In this document: one piece after another, positions 5,899-6,318 of the stretch
Layout: every line of letters starts with the position of its first letter
Position numbering within the stretch: position 1 is the first letter of the stretch
Position numbers and translations under genes: made by a program
Assembly (NCBI GenBank): GCA_937875885.1
Contig: CALEIO010000289.1
Coordinates: 1-6,318, forward strand
From: an uncultured Clostridia bacterium
Lineage (GTDB): Bacteria > Bacillota > Clostridia > Oscillospirales > Acutalibacteraceae
DNA: 6,318 bases
Reading direction: 5' to 3'
Notes under the pieces: generated by a model
The model's input: the letters and a program-made list of their open reading frames with translations, nothing else
What the model was told of the DNA's origin: nothing
Databases searched by the model: none

Positions 5899-6318
5899 TT
5901 ATTCGTCACAATCCTCGCAGCAGCAGCCGTCGAGATCAAGATCACTGAAGTCGAACTCAAGGATTTCGCCGCAAACAGGACACTCTACCTCGCCTTCAAG
6001 GAGAAGATCCTCGTCAACGTTGATTGTCTCGTTGCAATTGGGGCAAGTTACTTCGTAGTAAACACAGTCACAATCGCAATCATCATCGCAGTCGCAATCG
6101 TGGCCGTGTCCACCAAAGGCGTTTTCCGCACGCGTCCAGTCCAAACCATACTTCGCGCAAGACTCTTCATCGCCGTACAGCAGCGCAACCGCAGCCGGAG
6201 ACATGTCAGCACCGCCAATGACGGCAAGCAGCTCAAGCATGTGAAGCGCGCTTTCCGCCTGCGGAATAATAAGCTCGGAATCGTCAGCGGCCATAAGCGC
6301 AGCAGCGAGCTCGGCCAT
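5899..6318 (-). CDS. Cysteine-rich acidic zinc-ribbon protein, CD1247-like C-terminus (may extend beyond window)
   Basis: The function is unknown. The visible 139 residues fall into distinct parts. Residues 1-70 are helical and Ala/Leu-rich (for example LLAVIGGADMSPAAVALLYG, 30-49) and not recognised. Residues 71-85 are HGHDCDCDDDCDCDC, a dense His/Asp/Cys run. Residues 88-124 form a rubredoxin-like zinc ribbon, TCPNC (Cys92, Cys95) and ECPVC (Cys113, Cys116), separated by 17 residues. The acidic tail carries Cys132-134 and Cys137. In all, 14 of 139 residues are Cys. The Asp/Cys run plus 'YYEVTCPNC...CPVCGE.LEFDF' resembles clostridial proteins annotated as CD1247-type, whose usual N-terminus is a different, coiled, acidic domain (from memory). 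The first codon is an ATG exactly at the window edge, and no upstream sequence is available to test the start, so this may be a fragment. The gene is followed by its own terminator. Third-position GC is high in the 5' part, unlike the neighbours. Confidence 0.7.
   Translation of the reverse strand: MAELAAALMAADDSELIIPQAESALHMLELLAVIGGADMSPAAVALLYGDEESCAKYGLDWTRAENAFGGHGHDCDCDDDCDCDCVYYEVTCPNCNETINVDEDLLLEGEVECPVCGEILEFDFSDLDLDGCCCEDCDE

Noticed and set aside
5866..5910. Sporulation sigma-factor promoter before yunB: minus-strand GAATAA and GCATATTAA resemble sigma-E or sigma-F/G elements
   Set aside because: The GAATAA-to-CATATTAA spacer is only 11 nt, too short for sigma-E, the -10 match is partial, and no CATnnTA lies at the right distance from GCATATT for sigma-F/G. 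Not strong enough to annotate.
6024..6236. Overlapping frames on both strands rich in Arg/His/Ser or Cys/Thr/Ala
   Set aside because: Both have the biased, low-complexity look of shadows of the Asp-Cys and GC-rich coding frame on the minus strand, and neither has a convincing ribosome binding site.

Overview
The window looks like chromosomal DNA of a spore-forming, low-to-mid GC Bacillota, most likely class Clostridia (Oscillospiraceae/Ruminococcaceae-like). This rests on the protein style, the strong AGGAGG-type ribosome binding sites, a YunB sporulation protein, and the gene order miaB - YlbF/YmcA family - mutS - mutL. That order matches the Bacillus subtilis miaB(ymcB)-ymcA(ricA)-cotE-mutS-mutL locus, except that cotE is missing. 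Every convincing gene is on the minus strand, so transcription runs from high to low coordinates. The species is not identified.

In transcription order: (1) 6318-5899 is the 3' part, or possibly all, of an acidic, extremely cysteine-rich zinc-ribbon protein. Its tail resembles the clostridial CD1247-type family, but its first 70 or so residues are GC-rich (about 59% GC by hand count over 6121-6318) and unfamiliar. (2) An intrinsic terminator hairpin (5865-5833) follows it. (3) yunB (5827-5189) most likely starts at a TTG whose Shine-Dalgarno lies inside the 3' arm of that terminator. (4) A 145-nt AT-rich gap carries a good sigma-A promoter with an extended -10, two overlapping dyad symmetries and a short leader. 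(5) miaB (5043-3664), a YlbF/YmcA family gene (3634-3233), mutS (3194-588) and the first 189 codons of mutL (567-1, running off the window) follow with gaps of only 29, 38 and 20 nt. They are almost certainly one operon.

The operon joins tRNA A37 methylthiolation (MiaB, an iron-sulfur enzyme), a regulator family linked to RNase Y and Fe-S clusters (here with a four-cysteine tail), and the mismatch-repair pair MutS/MutL. No RNA genes, CRISPR arrays, insertion sequences or phage genes were seen, and no stretch over 300 bases lacks a gene. I do not see a clearly undescribed system. The most unusual points are the terminator/ribosome-binding-site overlap before yunB, the composition break and odd N-terminus of the zinc-ribbon protein, the dyads on the miaB promoter, and a possible CTG start for miaB.
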